From Drosophila persimilis (Eukaryota > Arthropoda > Insecta > Diptera > Drosophilidae), in NCBI RefSeq assembly GCF_003286085.1, contig NW_020825312.1, forward strand, positions 2,542,001 through 2,606,000: a DNA stretch of 64,000 bases. The letters are read 5' to 3'. Each line of letters opens with the position of its first letter. Position 1 is the first letter of the stretch. The notes beneath the pieces are model-generated. The model had not been told where the DNA came from. It did no database searches and saw nothing but the letters and a program-made list of their open reading frames with translations. This document shows, in pieces, positions 62,143 to 64,000 of the stretch. Made by a program: the position numbers and the translations under genes.

Positions 62143-64000
62143 AGTGCTGTCCGTGCGGTTGCTTCGAGGGGATAAGAGAGGTTGGTTGGAGACAGCGGAA
62201 GTGCGCGCTTAAGTGCTCATTATGTTTAGTTAATGCCGCTATTTATTAGAAAATCTAATGGGTTTTTATCCTTCCCTTTCTCTTTCCCCAACTTCCCTCT
62301 GTCCACGCCTTCGTCGTCTAGCTGTCTGCCCTGCCCCTCTCTTCCTTCCGCTCTGGAGAGAGCGAGCATAAAAATAATATTTGTGTCATTTATTTGGTTA
62401 TTTGTTGATTTATGTTTTGGTAATTTGTTACAACTTTTGTCTACCGCAATTTGTAGCCTCGAAACTCGGTTGATTGTCCTTGGAGACTTCTTGTGGTTTT
62501 TGCATAATTTAAATTTATGCACTTTATTAGACAGCGCGAATAAGTGTGGTGGGAGATGGGAGGTGGGTGGTGGCAGTTGGGTGTTGGGAGGTGTTTGGTG
62601 GTTAGCAAGCGCGTGTTTTCCTAAATGATTGGGTGCATAAATAAATATTAATGATTGCAGAGCAGGGGGCGTAGACATGAGCAAAAGATGGTTAAGATCC
62701 TTGCTGGTGGCGGCATTAAAAGCGCGGATTTATCTTAAAATATGTCAATGTTCCCAGAGATGGCTGAAGGATGGAAGGATGAAGCTCATAAATATGGAAC
62801 AAACCTATTTTTAGTGGAAACAGTTTGTTTCTAGCTTACGATCAACCCGTATTTAAAATGCTATTTGGCGGTACTTAAAGATTATTACTGAAAGATAAAT
62901 TCGGAGAATACAGAAACTGCATAAACTACGCTTTTATGTTTATGTTTTAATACGAATGAATCGATTTAATTCGAAAAAGCATTCCGAAATAGTCCACAAT
63001 CGGTTGAAATGAAAGAATCAATCCTTAAGCCATGGATCCAACGTTGACATGATCCTGTCTTTCCTGACATTTGAGTTAACAGATTGACAGTACCTGTAAT
63101 CGAAGAACGGTCTTCTTTATTTCCATTTCAATGGGACTGGACTCGCGTCTATTTTGTGTCTGATTTTTGGACATTGCCTTCCATTAGGCAACTGTCGCCA
63201 TGGCAATAACCGCCGCCGCGTGCCTAGGCCATTAGCCAGCGGCTGGACCAAGTCAGACTGCGGCTACATTCCACGTCCTATTACAGCGGCCGCATCCATA
63301 TCCACATCCACATCCACATCCATATCTGCCTCGACATTGGCATTAACATCAACATCAGGCTCAGATGCTGACGCTGATGCTGCTGTCAAATAGCCGGCAA
63401 TCACTCAGTCAATTTGGCTTTCTGGCTTACAATTTTTCTGCAGTTTTTTCGGAGTCTCTCTCTCTGTCCGCCTATTTGTCCGTGGCTTGATTTATGGATG
63501 GACCGCCGCCGCCCCGATCGAGAGAGCGCTCCTTTTTGTGTGCCACAAGCCGGACTGAAATCAATGTCTGAATTAAATCGTTGAATTATGTATGTGGTGC
63601 CCGACACTTGGCTACTCTTTTCCGGCTAATTCCAAAATATATTTCCCCCTGCTGTTTGCTCAAATTATTATCTGGCATAGCAATCCATATTTTGCATTTA
63701 ATATCGGCCTTGTTTGTTTAAACAAAACACGAAACACAAAACAGAGACACAAAAATAGATGGAAAATGTGGGCCGCTGACATGGATATTCATATGTACAT
63801 ATTAATTGAATTTAGGCAGAATCTGACCCAAAAAATGAGTCAACTGATTCCCACCAATGTTTAAGCCCACCTTTAACCACCTTATTAACATAACTGAATA
63901 ATTTATTTGCCTGTACAAATATTTGTAGAATGTTTGGGATACCTTTAATGGAGAGCACTGCCAGCCAAATGGCAGCGAAGAAAAACCGTGAACTCTGTAG

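Larger units (their letters stand above)
50773..64000. other. gene-poor right end, possibly a long intron
   Basis: No convincing exon was found on either strand. It contains ATAC/CATA units near 51138-51165, G-rich units at 52481-52534, CTGTT units near 54812-54832, (AC)n at about 55329-55348, (TG)n at about 56249-56276, 57618-57635 and 61213-61253, AT-rich inverted repeats at 56314-56359, CTGCC units at about 59836-59860, (CT)n at 61053-61082, TTGTA units near 61598-61618 and GGACCA units at 62081-62142. A TATA-containing site at 58198 is listed separately. If the first exon at 50536 is real, all of this may be intronic. Confidence 0.5.

Overview
This window is animal nuclear DNA, almost certainly from a Drosophila species. 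The evidence is the spliced MADF/BESS genes with 65-71 bp introns, the Drosophila-type core promoters (TATA, Inr/DPE), AATAAA poly(A) signals, very abundant microsatellites, and relics of dispersed repeats with ends I know from Drosophila. The density of 6-bp-period repeats suggests an obscura-group species, but that is an inference from memory. There are no operons, bacterial genes, CRISPR arrays or viral genes.

The window is gene-poor. Four protein-coding genes are well supported. (1) At 1-1088 (+) lies the 3' part of a MADF-BESS gene whose start is outside the window: the last 62 bases of the MADF exon, a 65-bp intron, then one long exon ending in a BESS-like helix. (2) At 22407-23423 (+) lies an intronless secreted cysteine protease of the papain (C1A) family, with its own TATA/Inr and poly(A) signal. 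(3) At 38796-44287 (+) lies a complete three-exon MADF-BESS gene with a 4-kb second intron; I reconstruct it as 457 residues. (4) At 46320-47786 (-) lies an ORF with no intron in its coding part. It resembles the coiled-coil part of RUNDC1 but has no RUN domain, and it has a lysine-rich repeat tail. It faces gene 3 tail to tail.

The two MADF-BESS genes are tandem paralogues: both have a phase-2 intron at the same codon after the MADF domain, both open the next exon with an Asn-rich stretch, and both end in the same C-terminal helix. The roughly 37 kb between them holds only the protease. The rest is simple-sequence repeats, eroded transposon relics and AT-rich blocks that may be regulatory.

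To the right of the RUNDC1-like gene, about 13 kb looks gene-free. The exception is a good candidate promoter and first exon at 50534-50772 (+): a perfect Inr, a 5/6 DPE at the right distance, and a first ATG open to a strong splice donor. It may start a gene whose other exons lie beyond the window. I found no convincing tRNA, snoRNA or microRNA and no clearly new molecular system. The best leads are the RUN-less RUNDC1-like gene, the 50.5-kb first exon, and an excess of the octamer TACGAGTA that may mark decayed copies of one repeat family.
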